A stretch of 64,000 bases of DNA from JBDKLC01 sp040384865 (GCA_040384865.1 JAZKIM010000003.1:124001-188000); one strand, 5' to 3'. Counted from the first letter of the stretch, positions 41,977-50,704 are shown. Notes: generated from the sequence alone by a model not told the origin. Made by a program: numbers and translations.

Positions 41977-43092
41977 ATGAAGAAAAATAAACACGTAGAC
42001 CGACCTTTTCTCATCATCACTGCTATTTTGGTCATCGTAGGTTTTTTTATCTTTTCTTCAGCATCTCTAGGACTTCTTGCTCGAGGAAGCGGAAAATTTA
42101 TGGCCGTTACTTTCAACCAGGTGGTATTTGGTTTGATCGGAGGAACAATTGCCGCCATAGTTACCTCACTCATTCCATATACTTTTTGGCGTAAATATGC
42201 TTTTTATCTCTACATTGCATCCATAGTTTTAATGATTCTTGTATTCATCCCACACATAGGTCTTTGCCTCAAAGGTGCCTGTCGCTGGATAGACATTAAC
42301 GGAAACGCCACAGTGCAACCTTCCGAGGTTTATAAAATAGGCTTTGTTATGTACCTAGCAGCATGGCTTGCATCAGTCAAACACAAAGTTGCCACCTTCA
42401 AACTTGGCACATTACCTTTTTTGATTTTGATTGGACTTACTGCTGGACTAGTTTTAATGCAACCAGATACTGACACTTTCCTTGTCATCACTCTCGCTGG
42501 TCTTGCCGTATTCATCACAGCAGGCGGAAAGTGGCGAGACATGATCATTATGGGACTCATAGGGGCAATAGCGCTCGGTGGTTTAGTAATGGCTCGACCA
42601 TACCTCATGGACAGAATTGAGACATATATAAATCCAGCGGCTGATCCAACAGGTAATGGCTATCAAATCCAACAATCACTTATTGCTATTGGTTCAGGAG
42701 GTATATTCGGCAGAGGTTTTGGTCAGAGTATTCAAAAATTTAATTTCCTACCTGAACCAATTGGAGATTCAATTTTCGCGGTAGCAGCTGAAGAATTCGG
42801 CTTTGTCGGTTCGGTGATAATCATTCTTCTTTATCTGGCATTCATTTTTCAAGGCTACCGTATTGCCACCAAAGCACCAGACATATTTTCAGCCTTGATG
42901 GTTGTCGGTATCGTTACACTCATCGGTGTACAATCGTTCCTCAATATTGCAGCAATGCTTGCCATCACACCCCTTTCGGGGACACCACTTTTATTTATAA
43001 GCCACGGCGGCACAGCATTATTCTTCGCCCTGGCCAGCGTCGGAATTGTACTTAATATTTCAAGATATCAACTTAAAAAATCTCGAGATTAA
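41977..43092 (+). CDS. ftsW: Peptidoglycan glycosyltransferase FtsW
   Basis: A SEDS-family polymerase of septal peptidoglycan, about 371 residues with ten membrane helices. Motifs are GACRWIDINGNATVQPSEVYK, LMQPDTDTFLVI (the SEDS QPD aspartate), GYQIQQSLIAIGSGGIFGRGFG and FISHGGTALF. I chose ATG 41977 (MKKNKHVDRPF); an upstream frame inside mraY is unlikely to be translated. Its place between mraY and murG supports FtsW over RodA. Confidence 0.93.
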   Translation: MKKNKHVDRPFLIITAILVIVGFFIFSSASLGLLARGSGKFMAVTFNQVVFGLIGGTIAAIVTSLIPYTFWRKYAFYLYIASIVLMILVFIPHIGLCLKGACRWIDINGNATVQPSEVYKIGFVMYLAAWLASVKHKVATFKLGTLPFLILIGLTAGLVLMQPDTDTFLVITLAGLAVFITAGGKWRDMIIMGLIGAIALGGLVMARPYLMDRIETYINPAADPTGNGYQIQQSLIAIGSGGIFGRGFGQSIQKFNFLPEPIGDSIFAVAAEEFGFVGSVIIILLYLAFIFQGYRIATKAPDIFSALMVVGIVTLIGVQSFLNIAAMLAITPLSGTPLLFISHGGTALFFALASVGIVLNISRYQLKKSRD

Positions 43093-43104
43093 AAAATAAC
43101 CACT

Positions 43105-43440
43105 ATGGAAACAATTACATGGAATGACTTTAGTAAGGTTGAATTGAGAGTCGGAACAATTATAGATGTGAACGATTTTCCAGAAGCAAAGAAACCCGCA
43201 TACAAGTTAACAATAGATTTTGGAGAATTTGGCATTAAGAGATCAAGTGTTCAAATTGTTTCCCTCTACAAAAAAGACGAGTTAGTAGGGAAACAAGTTG
43301 TCGGCGTCATCAATTTTCCTCCGAAACAAATTGGTCCATTTATTTCAGAATGTCTAACCACCGGTTTTGCCGATGAGAACGGCAATGTGGTTTTAACCCA
43401 ACCCGAAAGAAGGGTACCAAACGGCAGTAAGATCTACTAA
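43105..43440 (+). CDS. csaA: CsaA-like tRNA-binding-domain protein
   Basis: A 111-residue single OB-fold protein of the EMAP-II/Arc1p tRNA-binding type. KVELRVGTIIDVNDFPEAKKPAYKL, VVGVINFPPKQIGPFISECL and a C-terminal PNGSKIY are typical. CsaA has been described as a secretion chaperone and as a tRNA binder. It ends before a good terminator. Confidence 0.85.
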   Translation: METITWNDFSKVELRVGTIIDVNDFPEAKKPAYKLTIDFGEFGIKRSSVQIVSLYKKDELVGKQVVGVINFPPKQIGPFISECLTTGFADENGNVVLTQPERRVPNGSKIY

Positions 43441-43454
43441 GCAATTCCTCATAT

Positions 43455-43480
43455 ACCGGCTCTATCTAGGGCCGGTTTTA
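43455..43480 (+). terminator. Terminator after csaA
   Basis: ACCGGC (43455-43460) and GCCGGT (43471-43476) form the stem, followed by TTTTA. The murG -10 box begins directly after it. Confidence 0.7.
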
Positions 43481-43489
43481 TGTTATAAT
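43481..43489 (+). promoter_or_regulatory. Extended -10 promoter of murG
   Basis: TGT plus TATAAT (43484-43489) ends seven bases before ATG 43497. The predicted start at about 43496 makes the mRNA leaderless. Confidence 0.65.
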
Positions 43490-43496
43490 ATTTTTT

Positions 43497-44639
43497 ATGA
43501 AAATCGTCATGACCGGGGGTGGCAGTGGCGGCCACTTTTATCCAATAATCGCCGTTGCCGAAGAGATTCAGGAGCTATCTCGTCAGGAAAAAATCCTCGA
43601 TCCAACCATCTACTTCATGGCGCCTGAAAAATATAATGCCAAAGAGCTTTTTGAACATGAGATTCTCTTTGTCCAAGTTCCGGCAGGGAAGCGACGAGTA
43701 GGAGCCACAGGTATCAATGTCGTTAAAAATATCTTAGATTTCTTTAAAATGGGCCTTGGCGTCATTATTGCCATTTTCCGTATGTATCTCATTTTTCCCG
43801 ATGTGGTCTTCGCCAAGGGTGCTTATGGAAGTTTTCCTGCATTGTTTGCAGCAAAAATACTTAGAATCCCTGTCATCATCCACGAATCAGATAGTGTGCC
43901 TGGTCGAGTAAATGCATGGGCGGGTAAGTTTGCCGAAAAAATAGCAGTTTCATACAAAGAAGCCTCTGAATTTTTTCCTAAAGACAAGGTTGCATACACC
44001 GGTAATCCTGTACGGAAAGAGATTCGTGAACCGCTAACAACAGGTGCTGCGGAATATCTTGGTCTTGAGTCTGATGTTCCAGTCATTCTCATTTTAGCCG
44101 GATCACAAGGTGCCACCATCATCAACGACGCTCTTCTCAACGCCCTTCCTGTACTAGTTGAAAAATATCAAATCATTCATCAAACAGGGAAAAGAAATAT
44201 AGGACAAGTGCGTGGTACAGCTGCTATAATTCTTGAAAAAAATCCTCACAAGAACCGTTATAAGTCTTTTGACTACCTAAACACACTTGCTATGCGTATG
44301 TGTGCCGGTGCGGCAAGTCTAGTCATCTCCCGCGGCGGCTCAACCATATTTGAAATAGCCCTCTGGGGAGTGCCGAGTCTCATCATTCCAATCACAATTT
44401 CAAACGGTGACCATCAGCGAAAGAATTCATACAACTACGCAAGAGAAGGTGCTGCAGTGGTCATTGAGGAGTCAAACTTAAGCCCTGAAATCATCATCAA
44501 CGAAATAGATCGAATTCTGACAGATCCGAAATTGTCTTCTCATATGCGTGATCAAGCAAAGAAGTTTGCTCGCGTTGATGCTGCTAAACTAATCTCTACA
44601 GAAATCCTAAAGATAGCTCTCCGTCATGAACAAAACTAG
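43497..44639 (+). CDS. murG: UDP-GlcNAc--lipid I GlcNAc transferase MurG
   Basis: Adds GlcNAc to lipid I, making lipid II at the inner face of the membrane. A 380-residue GT-B enzyme with the glycine-rich loop MTGGGSGGHFYP, IHESDSVPGRVNAWAGKFA, the second-domain loop AGSQGATIINDAL and SRGGSTIFEIALWGVPSLIIP. It overlaps gltX by 14 bases. Confidence 0.96.
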   Translation: MKIVMTGGGSGGHFYPIIAVAEEIQELSRQEKILDPTIYFMAPEKYNAKELFEHEILFVQVPAGKRRVGATGINVVKNILDFFKMGLGVIIAIFRMYLIFPDVVFAKGAYGSFPALFAAKILRIPVIIHESDSVPGRVNAWAGKFAEKIAVSYKEASEFFPKDKVAYTGNPVRKEIREPLTTGAAEYLGLESDVPVILILAGSQGATIINDALLNALPVLVEKYQIIHQTGKRNIGQVRGTAAIILEKNPHKNRYKSFDYLNTLAMRMCAGAASLVISRGGSTIFEIALWGVPSLIIPITISNGDHQRKNSYNYAREGAAVVIEESNLSPEIIINEIDRILTDPKLSSHMRDQAKKFARVDAAKLISTEILKIALRHEQN

Positions 44640-46008
44640 TACAGAAAATTTAAAGGTGGTGACAAGATTTGCACCATCACCCACAGGGTACAAACATCTC
44701 GGTAACTACCGTACCGCGCTTTTTAGCTATATCTTCGCCAAGCAGCACAACGGCTCTTTCATTCTGCGCATTGAAGACACTGACAAAGCCCGAAACAAAA
44801 AAGAATTTGAAGAAAATATATACGAGACTCTTGAATGGCTACGATTACCCTACGAAAAAAAATATATTCAAAGCGAGCATATAGAAGCGCACAAAAAGTA
44901 CTTGCATCAAATGATTAATAGCGGGCATGCATACATATCAAAAGAAGAGGCAAAAGATGGAAGTGGAAAGATCAATGAACTGGTTCGGTTTAAGAATCCG
45001 AATATAAAGGTTTCTTTTATAGATATCATTCGTGGCACAGTTGAAATCGATACCACCGATCTCGGTGATTTCGTTATCGCAAAAAATCTTGATGAACCAC
45101 TTTTTCATCTCGCTGTTGTTGTCGATGATTTTGAAGCGGGGGTCACTCATGTTCTACGCGGTGAAGACCATGTTTCCAATACACCTCGCCATGTCCTCAT
45201 TCAACGTGCTATTGGGGCGCCGGTACCCCAATATGCTCACTTACCACTTCTCTTTACCACGGAACGTTCAAAAATGTCTTCACGCAAAGGGGCATTGCCA
45301 CCAACTCATTACCGAGAACTCGGATATTTGCCTGAAGCAATGATCAACTACCTCAGCCTCCTTGGCTGGCACCCTTCAGATGATAAGGAAATTTTTACAT
45401 TTGAAGAAATAATAGAGAGATTTGACCTGAGCAAAGTGCAAAAAGCCAGTGCAGTATTCGATGAAGTAAAGTTAAAGTGGGTAAACAAAGAACACATGCT
45501 TCGTCTGCCGATAAGTGAATACGAGGAAGGGGTGAAAAGATTCATTTCTCCTGAGCTAAAAAAAATAGCAGCCTTTATTGAGGTTTTTCCTCGAATGATT
45601 GGAACACTCCGAGAACGATTGCAATATTTTGGAGAAATTAAGGAAATGGAAACCGCGGGAGAACTTCAATACTTCTTTATGATACCTTCATATGATCCAG
45701 CACTTCTTCTTTGCGCCCCAAAGATGAGAAAAGGGAAGGAAGAAGTAACACTTACAGATCTAAAGCCAATATTCGAGAAAACCCTTGATTTACTTGCTGA
45801 AATTAATGAATCGAATTGGAATACAGAATCTATAAAAAAGTCTGTCTGGGCTTACGCTGAAGAACAGGGCAGGGGGCTTGTGTTGTGGGCCTTACGTGTT
45901 GCACTCTCTGGAAAAGAACGCTCTCCTGACCCATTTACTCTCGCCTATATTGTTGGAAAAAGTTCCACTCTCGAACGGTTGTCTGCAGCCTTAAAATCTA
46001 TACAATAG
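44626..46008 (+). CDS. gltX: Glutamate--tRNA ligase
   Basis: Charges tRNA-Glu, and in bacteria without GlnRS often tRNA-Gln as well. A 460-residue class I enzyme with RFAPSPTGYKHLGNYRTALF (HIGH region), LRIEDTDKAR, VLRGEDHVSNTPRHVLIQRA and KMSSRKGALPP (KMSKS). The C-terminal anticodon region is shortened. It overlaps murG, so the two genes are co-transcribed. Confidence 0.96.
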   Translation: MNKTSTENLKVVTRFAPSPTGYKHLGNYRTALFSYIFAKQHNGSFILRIEDTDKARNKKEFEENIYETLEWLRLPYEKKYIQSEHIEAHKKYLHQMINSGHAYISKEEAKDGSGKINELVRFKNPNIKVSFIDIIRGTVEIDTTDLGDFVIAKNLDEPLFHLAVVVDDFEAGVTHVLRGEDHVSNTPRHVLIQRAIGAPVPQYAHLPLLFTTERSKMSSRKGALPPTHYRELGYLPEAMINYLSLLGWHPSDDKEIFTFEEIIERFDLSKVQKASAVFDEVKLKWVNKEHMLRLPISEYEEGVKRFISPELKKIAAFIEVFPRMIGTLRERLQYFGEIKEMETAGELQYFFMIPSYDPALLLCAPKMRKGKEEVTLTDLKPIFEKTLDLLAEINESNWNTESIKKSVWAYAEEQGRGLVLWALRVALSGKERSPDPFTLAYIVGKSSTLERLSAALKSIQ

Positions 46009-46018
46009 ATAGATACGG

Positions 46019-47341
46019 ATGTTATACAAACTTTTCCAGCTCAAGACCGGAAGTCTACCCTTCTTGTCAAAGATATTGATGTGCCTCGCACTAATGGTCG
46101 TGACTGGATGTGTCAGTCAAAGCTCTATCGTCGGAGCTGCAACAGCCGAAGAACTTCAATCAAAAATTGAAGAGCAGCGAAAATTAATTCAGGATCTTGA
46201 TCAACGAATTAAGGAATATTCAGAGCTTACCGACAAAACCTCACAGGAAGCAAAGAGTCTTAACGATGTCATCAATCAACTAAAGCAAAATCAAAAAGTC
46301 CTCGATCTCGACATTTCCAAGACACGGGCTCAAATTACTAAAGCGTCACTCGATATCGAAGATCTCGACAACAAAATTGTAGACTCAAAAACACGTATTG
46401 CTAATTACAAAGATGCAATCGAAACCAGCATTAAGGATATAAATCAAAAGGAACAAACAGGTCTTATCGAAATATTTCTCGCTAAGAAAAGTCTTTCAAG
46501 TATTCTCAATGAAATTGATCAACTCAGCCAATTCAACCGGCAAATAGGAGGAGCTATTGAGCAGCTCGACAGTGAGAAAAGAAAACTTCAACAGACTCAG
46601 GATACCAAAATTGCTACTAAGGATGAATTAATAAAGTTTCAAAACCAACTGACTGACAAGAAAAAAGTAATTGAATACAACAAAGCGGAGCAAGCTCGAG
46701 CTTTAAAAGAAACCGAAAATAAAAAGAAGTCGTACCAGCAACTTCTTGACGAACAACTTGCAAAGAAAGCTGCTTTCGAAAAGGAACTATTTGCTTATGA
46801 ATCACAACTTAAGTACACCCTTGATCCATCAAGTATCCCTGCTGCCGGCAATACCGTATTTTCTTGGCCGTTAGATAAAGTCACCATTACTCAACGATTC
46901 GGCAAGACAAGTGCCTCAGGTCGTCTCTATGTTTCCGGTTCCCATAACGGCGTAGATTTCGGTGCAAAGATAGGAACCCCGGTAAAGGCAGTACTTTCAG
47001 GTACGGTCGTGGGAACGGGTGATACGGACATAACATGCCCGCGAGCATCATTCGGCCGATGGGTATTCATCAAACATGACAACGGCCTTTCTACTATCTA
47101 TGGACACTTGTCAGTTATCAGCGCGCAACAGGGTCAACGCGTAAACACAGGCGATATCATCGGTTACAGTGGAAACACAGGATACTCGACAGGACCACAC
47201 CTTCACATTAGTGCATATGCATCAGATGCGGTCAGTGTTCAGCAGCGTCCGAGCACCAGTTGTGGTGGAAAAATATATACCATGCCGATTGCTCCTGTCG
47301 ATGCCTACTTGGACCCTATGGTATACTTTCCAAAAATATAG
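46019..47341 (+). CDS. EnvC/NlpD-like M23 murein hydrolase or hydrolase activator
   Basis: A 440-residue envelope protein. The N-terminal hydrophobic segment (about residues 18-45, containing VTGC, a possible lipobox) is followed by a long coiled coil (residues ~45-270). The C-terminal LytM/M23 domain keeps the zinc motifs HNGVDFGAKIGTPVKAV, YGHLS and GPHLHIS, so it could be an active endopeptidase. Coiled coil plus LytM is the design of EnvC, which opens septal peptidoglycan during division. This fits its position after mraY-ftsW-murG. Confidence 0.85.
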   Translation: MLYKLFQLKTGSLPFLSKILMCLALMVVTGCVSQSSIVGAATAEELQSKIEEQRKLIQDLDQRIKEYSELTDKTSQEAKSLNDVINQLKQNQKVLDLDISKTRAQITKASLDIEDLDNKIVDSKTRIANYKDAIETSIKDINQKEQTGLIEIFLAKKSLSSILNEIDQLSQFNRQIGGAIEQLDSEKRKLQQTQDTKIATKDELIKFQNQLTDKKKVIEYNKAEQARALKETENKKKSYQQLLDEQLAKKAAFEKELFAYESQLKYTLDPSSIPAAGNTVFSWPLDKVTITQRFGKTSASGRLYVSGSHNGVDFGAKIGTPVKAVLSGTVVGTGDTDITCPRASFGRWVFIKHDNGLSTIYGHLSVISAQQGQRVNTGDIIGYSGNTGYSTGPHLHISAYASDAVSVQQRPSTSCGGKIYTMPIAPVDAYLDPMVYFPKI

Positions 47342-47370
47342 AACGATTATTTCCTTAACTATCATTCACC

Positions 47371-49239
47371 ATGTGCGGTATTGCAGGCATCCTCGGAACG
47401 AAAGAAAAAACATCAGATACCATACAACATATGGTAGATATCATCACCCATCGAGGCCCGGATGATCAAGGTATTCTAGTGGAAAACACCTTCGCCTTCG
47501 GCATGCGGCGTCTTTCGATAATCGACCTTGGTGGAGGCAAGCAACCAATATCAAATGAGGATGGTACTGTAACTGTTGTTTTTAACGGTGAAATCTATAA
47601 CCACCAGGAACTCCGCCCGAATCTTGAAAAGAGTGGTCACATATTTAAAACACACAGCGATACGGAAGGACTAGTACACCTCTATGAAGATCACGGCCCC
47701 GCAATGCTCAATATGTTGCGAGGCATGTTCGGTTTTGCCATCTATGATCAAAAAAAGTCAGAACTTTTCATAGCTCGGGATTACTTTGGGATAAAACCAA
47801 TTTACTATCGAATAGATAACGGCAAATTTATGAGCTTTGGATCGGAAATAAAAAGCTTACTTGAAGACACTTCGTACAAACCCGAAGTAAATGACGCGGC
47901 AGTCTACAACTATCTAGCTTTTCAATACAATCCGTTGGAAGAAACTATGTTTAAAGGAATCTTCAGATTGTTGCCAGGTCATTACATGGTAGTGAATCTC
48001 AATGATGGTAGTTTTAAAATAGAAAAGTATTGGCAATACCAATTTACAGTTGATTCAAATAATAATTCAAAGCAAAACGAGGAGAAAAGTTTTTCAGAAA
48101 AAATCAGTAAGACAATTGAAGACTCAGTCGCTCATCATATGATTAGTGACGTACCGGTTGGTGCATTCTTGTCAGGAGGAATTGATAGTGCCATCATTGT
48201 TACCCTTGTTCAAGAACTACGAAAGAAAGCTGGCGCTGGTTCAGTTTCAACTTTTACTATTGGTTTTGACAAAGTAAGTGAACACGGGGAAGCAAAAGTG
48301 GTAGCCGATAAGTTAGGAACCGATCATCATGAAATCACCATCGAAGCAGATGAATACTTCAAAGAACTGCCTAAAATTGCTTGGCATTTTGATGAACCAG
48401 TGGCCGACCCATCAGCAGTAGCCCTCTATTTCCTATCCAGAGAAGCTCGAAAGAAGGTCAAAGTGGTACTCTCAGGTGAAGGATCGGATGAACTCTTTGG
48501 GGGCTATAACATATACAGAGAACCCTTTGCCCTTAAAGTAGTCGCCTGGATGCCTAAATTCCTCCAAAAAAGCCTTATACGCCCTCTAACGAGGCTTCCT
48601 TTTAGCTTCTTTGGTAAAAATTACCTCACCAGAACACTCATAGATATACGTGACCGATATATCGGAAATGCATTCATTTTTAAACCTACTGAACAAGATA
48701 AAATATGGAAGAAGGCAGGGAAGCCAGAACGTATTTTACTCACAAGCTCATATGACCAAGTTGCCACCGAACCGGATTCTCGAAAAATGCAATTCATAGA
48801 TATAAACTATTGGTTACCAGGCGATATTCTGGCCAAAGCAGACAAAATGACCATGGCACATTCACTTGAACTTCGGGTGCCGTTTCTTGATATTGAGGTA
48901 GCGAAACTTTCCGAAACAATTCCTGACAGACTTAAGTACAAAAACGGTATGACAAAATATATACTTCGAAAAGCGTTCGAGGGTGTTCTTCCACAGGAAA
49001 CTTCAGAAAGAAAGAAACTTGGCTTTCCAACACCAATCCGACACTGGCTACGCGAACAACCGAATGCTGTTATGAAAATAATTCGAGAAAACAAATATTT
49101 AAACGACACTATGGATATGAAATATATCGAGCAACTAGCCACCGAACACATTCAAAATATGGCTGATCATTCCCGAAAGATCTACATTCTGCTGATGTTT
49201 GCATTGTGGTATGATGTATTTATTAAAACTAAAGCGTAA
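47371..49239 (+). CDS. asnB: Asparagine synthase (glutamine-hydrolysing)
   Basis: Converts aspartate to asparagine with glutamine nitrogen and ATP. A 622-residue protein. The N-terminal nucleophile is Cys2 of MCGIAGILG, with glutaminase motifs HRGPDDQG and RRLSIIDLGGGKQPI. The synthetase domain has the PP-loop GAFLSGGIDSAII and LSGEGSDELFGGYNIY. Length and motifs are complete. Confidence 0.96.
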   Translation: MCGIAGILGTKEKTSDTIQHMVDIITHRGPDDQGILVENTFAFGMRRLSIIDLGGGKQPISNEDGTVTVVFNGEIYNHQELRPNLEKSGHIFKTHSDTEGLVHLYEDHGPAMLNMLRGMFGFAIYDQKKSELFIARDYFGIKPIYYRIDNGKFMSFGSEIKSLLEDTSYKPEVNDAAVYNYLAFQYNPLEETMFKGIFRLLPGHYMVVNLNDGSFKIEKYWQYQFTVDSNNNSKQNEEKSFSEKISKTIEDSVAHHMISDVPVGAFLSGGIDSAIIVTLVQELRKKAGAGSVSTFTIGFDKVSEHGEAKVVADKLGTDHHEITIEADEYFKELPKIAWHFDEPVADPSAVALYFLSREARKKVKVVLSGEGSDELFGGYNIYREPFALKVVAWMPKFLQKSLIRPLTRLPFSFFGKNYLTRTLIDIRDRYIGNAFIFKPTEQDKIWKKAGKPERILLTSSYDQVATEPDSRKMQFIDINYWLPGDILAKADKMTMAHSLELRVPFLDIEVAKLSETIPDRLKYKNGMTKYILRKAFEGVLPQETSERKKLGFPTPIRHWLREQPNAVMKIIRENKYLNDTMDMKYIEQLATEHIQNMADHSRKIYILLMFALWYDVFIKTKA

Positions 49240-49261
49240 AAATAGCGCCATACCTAACGAT

Positions 49262-49492
49262 ATGAAGAATTCATCAAAAAATATTACAACAAGCGGGCAC
49301 AAATCTAGTGGATTTATCGAAATCATCGTTGTCATCATAGTAGCCCTTGTTGGACTTCATCTTCTTGGTATAGACCTCACTGATATTCTTTCAAAACAAT
49401 GGGTCAAAGATTTTGCCATCTATGTCAGAGACCTTCTAATACTTGTTTGGAACGACATCAAAGAAATTATTGCATTCATAAAAGGTTTATAA
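49262..49492 (+). CDS. Small membrane-anchored protein, 76 aa
   Basis: One hydrophobic helix (about residues 18-40, FIEIIVVIIVALVGLHLLG) is followed by an amphipathic C-terminal part (VRDLLILVWNDIKEIIAFI). The start ATG 49262 lies 23 bases after asnB. The function is unknown. It does not look like a MazE-type antitoxin despite its place before the toxin-like gene. Confidence 0.5.
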   Translation: MKNSSKNITTSGHKSSGFIEIIVVIIVALVGLHLLGIDLTDILSKQWVKDFAIYVRDLLILVWNDIKEIIAFIKGL

Positions 49493-49504
49493 ATCTAATT
49501 GAAT

Positions 49505-49551
49505 AGTAGGGAAGAGTCCCCTACTGAAAACCCAAATTTTTAGGAAGACTC
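49505..49551. repeat. Pseudoknot-like repeat, copy A
   Basis: Hairpin 1 pairs AGTAGGG (49505-49511) with CCCTACT (49519-49525). Hairpin 2 pairs TGAAAA (49525-49530) with TTTTTA (49537-49542). The loop of hairpin 1 (GAGTC, 49514-49518) is complementary to GACTC at 49547-49551, making a pseudoknot. Bases 49507-49530 recur identically in copy B. A further seven-bp hairpin (49559-49581) lies between copy A and the mazF promoter. Confidence 0.65.
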
Positions 49552-49595
49552 GAATATATCAGATTTTGCTTTGGAATCTGAATGTTTACTGGTCG

Positions 49596-49604
49596 TGATA
49601 TGCT
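49596..49604 (+). promoter_or_regulatory. Extended -10 box of the mazF-like gene
   Basis: TGA plus TATGCT (49599-49604) ends six bases before ATG 49611, giving a leaderless transcript. No clear -35 box. Confidence 0.45.
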
Positions 49605-49610
49605 TATACG

Positions 49611-49991
49611 ATGCTTAAGTTTCAGCCCAAAACAGGTTCTGTTGTGTATTGTGATTATACTGGATTTGTACCACCAGAAATGGTTAAAAGTCGTCCTTGT
49701 ATTGTTGTATCCAAACATAAACACAACTCAAAACTCGTTGCCGTTGTACCAATAAGTACAACAGCTCCAAAAAATCTTGAAAACTACCACGTTGAAATGG
49801 ATTCATCCTTTTGTTTAATTCACCTTAAGGGAGAAAAATCATGGGTGAAGTGTGACATGATAAATGTTGTATCTTTAGACAGATTAAATTTAGTTCGAGA
49901 CAGAGCCAGTGGCCTCAGACACGCACCAAATGTCGGTGACGAATTTATACTAAAAGTTAAGGAGGCTGTGAAAGTATTTTTACGGCTTTAA
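49611..49991 (+). CDS. MazF/PemK-family endoribonuclease toxin-like protein
   Basis: A 126-residue protein with the MazF/PemK fold pattern: an N-terminal strand GSVVYCDYTGF, the arginine motif VKSRPCIVVS, VVPISTTAP and WVKCDMINVVSLDRLNLV. Members cut mRNA at short sequences and usually pair with a small DNA-binding antitoxin. No antitoxin gene is adjacent on either side. Instead a minus-strand RNA gene converges on its 3' end, and the pseudoknot-like repeat occurs on both sides of the gene. It may be an orphan toxin or an endonuclease serving defence at this mobile site. Confidence 0.8.
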   Translation: MLKFQPKTGSVVYCDYTGFVPPEMVKSRPCIVVSKHKHNSKLVAVVPISTTAPKNLENYHVEMDSSFCLIHLKGEKSWVKCDMINVVSLDRLNLVRDRASGLRHAPNVGDEFILKVKEAVKVFLRL

Positions 49992-50101
49992 GCAAAAGAC
50001 CGCCCAAAGGCGGTCTCTCACTGAGGACGCGGCGGACTTGCTTTCGTCCATTTACCGCATCCTGCCTAGTTTCCTAGGTCTTAAAAGCCCCTTTCGGGAA
50101 C
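49990..50101 (-). ncRNA. Structured small RNA convergent with mazF, about 112 nt
   Basis: On the minus strand TGG plus TATTAT (-10 at 50113-50108) predicts a start at about 50101. The transcript has hairpins closed by GAAA loops (CCC-GAAA-GGG and CCTAG-GAAA-CTAGG). A nine-bp stem follows (AGGATGCGG with CCGCGTCCT, one G-U pair) enclosing a GGAC/GTCC hairpin. It ends in a terminator (AGACCGCC with GGCGGTCT, 49997-50016) and TTTTGCTT. GNRA loops and the U-run exist only on this strand, so RNA on the minus strand is the natural reading. I recognise no known class. Between here and 50187 nothing else is supported. Confidence 0.7.
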
Positions 50102-50187
50102 AACCCAATAATACCACTTCTTTTTATAAAAAACCATACCCTGGGGATAGTAATTTAATACGAGCTTAATATACAAAAACATGAGGA

Positions 50188-50233
50188 AATAGGGAAGAGT
50201 CCCCTACTGAAAAGGGAATTTTCAGGAAGGTTC
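50188..50233. repeat. Pseudoknot-like repeat, copy B
   Basis: It shares 24 identical bases with copy A (50190-50213). Hairpin 2 is TGAAAA (50208-50213) with TTTTCA (50219-50224), where copy A has a G-U pair at the second position. The loop GAGTC (50197-50201) pairs with GGTTC (50229-50233) through two G-U pairs. Pairing is kept although the sequence differs, which supports a structure. The following ~160 bases up to the dif-like site contain one more weak hairpin but no gene. Confidence 0.65.
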
Positions 50234-50391
50234 AAATTAGATGATAAGTTAGTGGTCAACAGAAAGTAGAAGGCCTTAAAACGCGATATAAGACCTCTGA
50301 AATAGATAGGTGAGATAGACGTCGCAATTAATAGAACAAGGATTAGTCGAATCCGGGAGTTGGCTGTACAGAGCCTTTCTCCTATAGCCAC

Positions 50392-50419
50392 ATGTCGCAA
50401 AAGATATATTGTGCGACGG
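50392..50419. other. dif-like attachment site at the left prophage end (attL)
   Basis: A 28-bp site of 11+6+11 design: left arm ATGTCGCAAAA, centre GATATA, right arm TTGTGCGACGG. The arms are inverted repeats at 8 of 9 inner positions. Both end in CA-x-AA next to the centre, like XerC/XerD arms in dif (CATAA). The last 16 bases of the core recur at 56826-56841. No integrase gene is in the element. Confidence 0.6.
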
Positions 50420-50480
50420 TATTATGCAACTAAGTTATCCCCACCTTCACACAACTTACATTGTGAGAACATTTGATCCC

Positions 50481-50669
50481 CTACTTTATTTTTTTATCAA
50501 TACTCTCCAAAAGAAAAACTATTTTATTTAATTTAAAATACCAAGTCACTATCTCCCTCACAAGAAAAAATATACCAACTGAAATTAATATCGAAGGAAA
50601 AACATAAGGCTTTAAAAGAAACCAAAAATCATTAAAAAAAGCAGAAAGAATATCTTGAAAATTGATCAT
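50481..50669 (-). CDS. Prophage small membrane protein, 62 aa
   Basis: One transmembrane helix (about residues 20-45, FPSILISVGIFFLVREIV) is followed by a basic tail. It is the last gene of the element, 35 bases after rep. The function is unknown; small inner-membrane proteins are common in inoviruses. Confidence 0.5.
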   Translation of the reverse strand: MINFQDILSAFFNDFWFLLKPYVFPSILISVGIFFLVREIVTWYFKLNKIVFLLESIDKKIK

Positions 50670-50704
50670 AATAAATATATTAGATTAATGTCTAATTATA
50701 TCAT

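Noticed and set aside
49505..50233. CRISPR-like or integron attC interpretation of the two repeats
   Set aside because: Only two copies, no spacers and no cas genes. The conserved RYYYAAC/GTTRRRY boxes of attC are not convincing and no integron integrase is seen.
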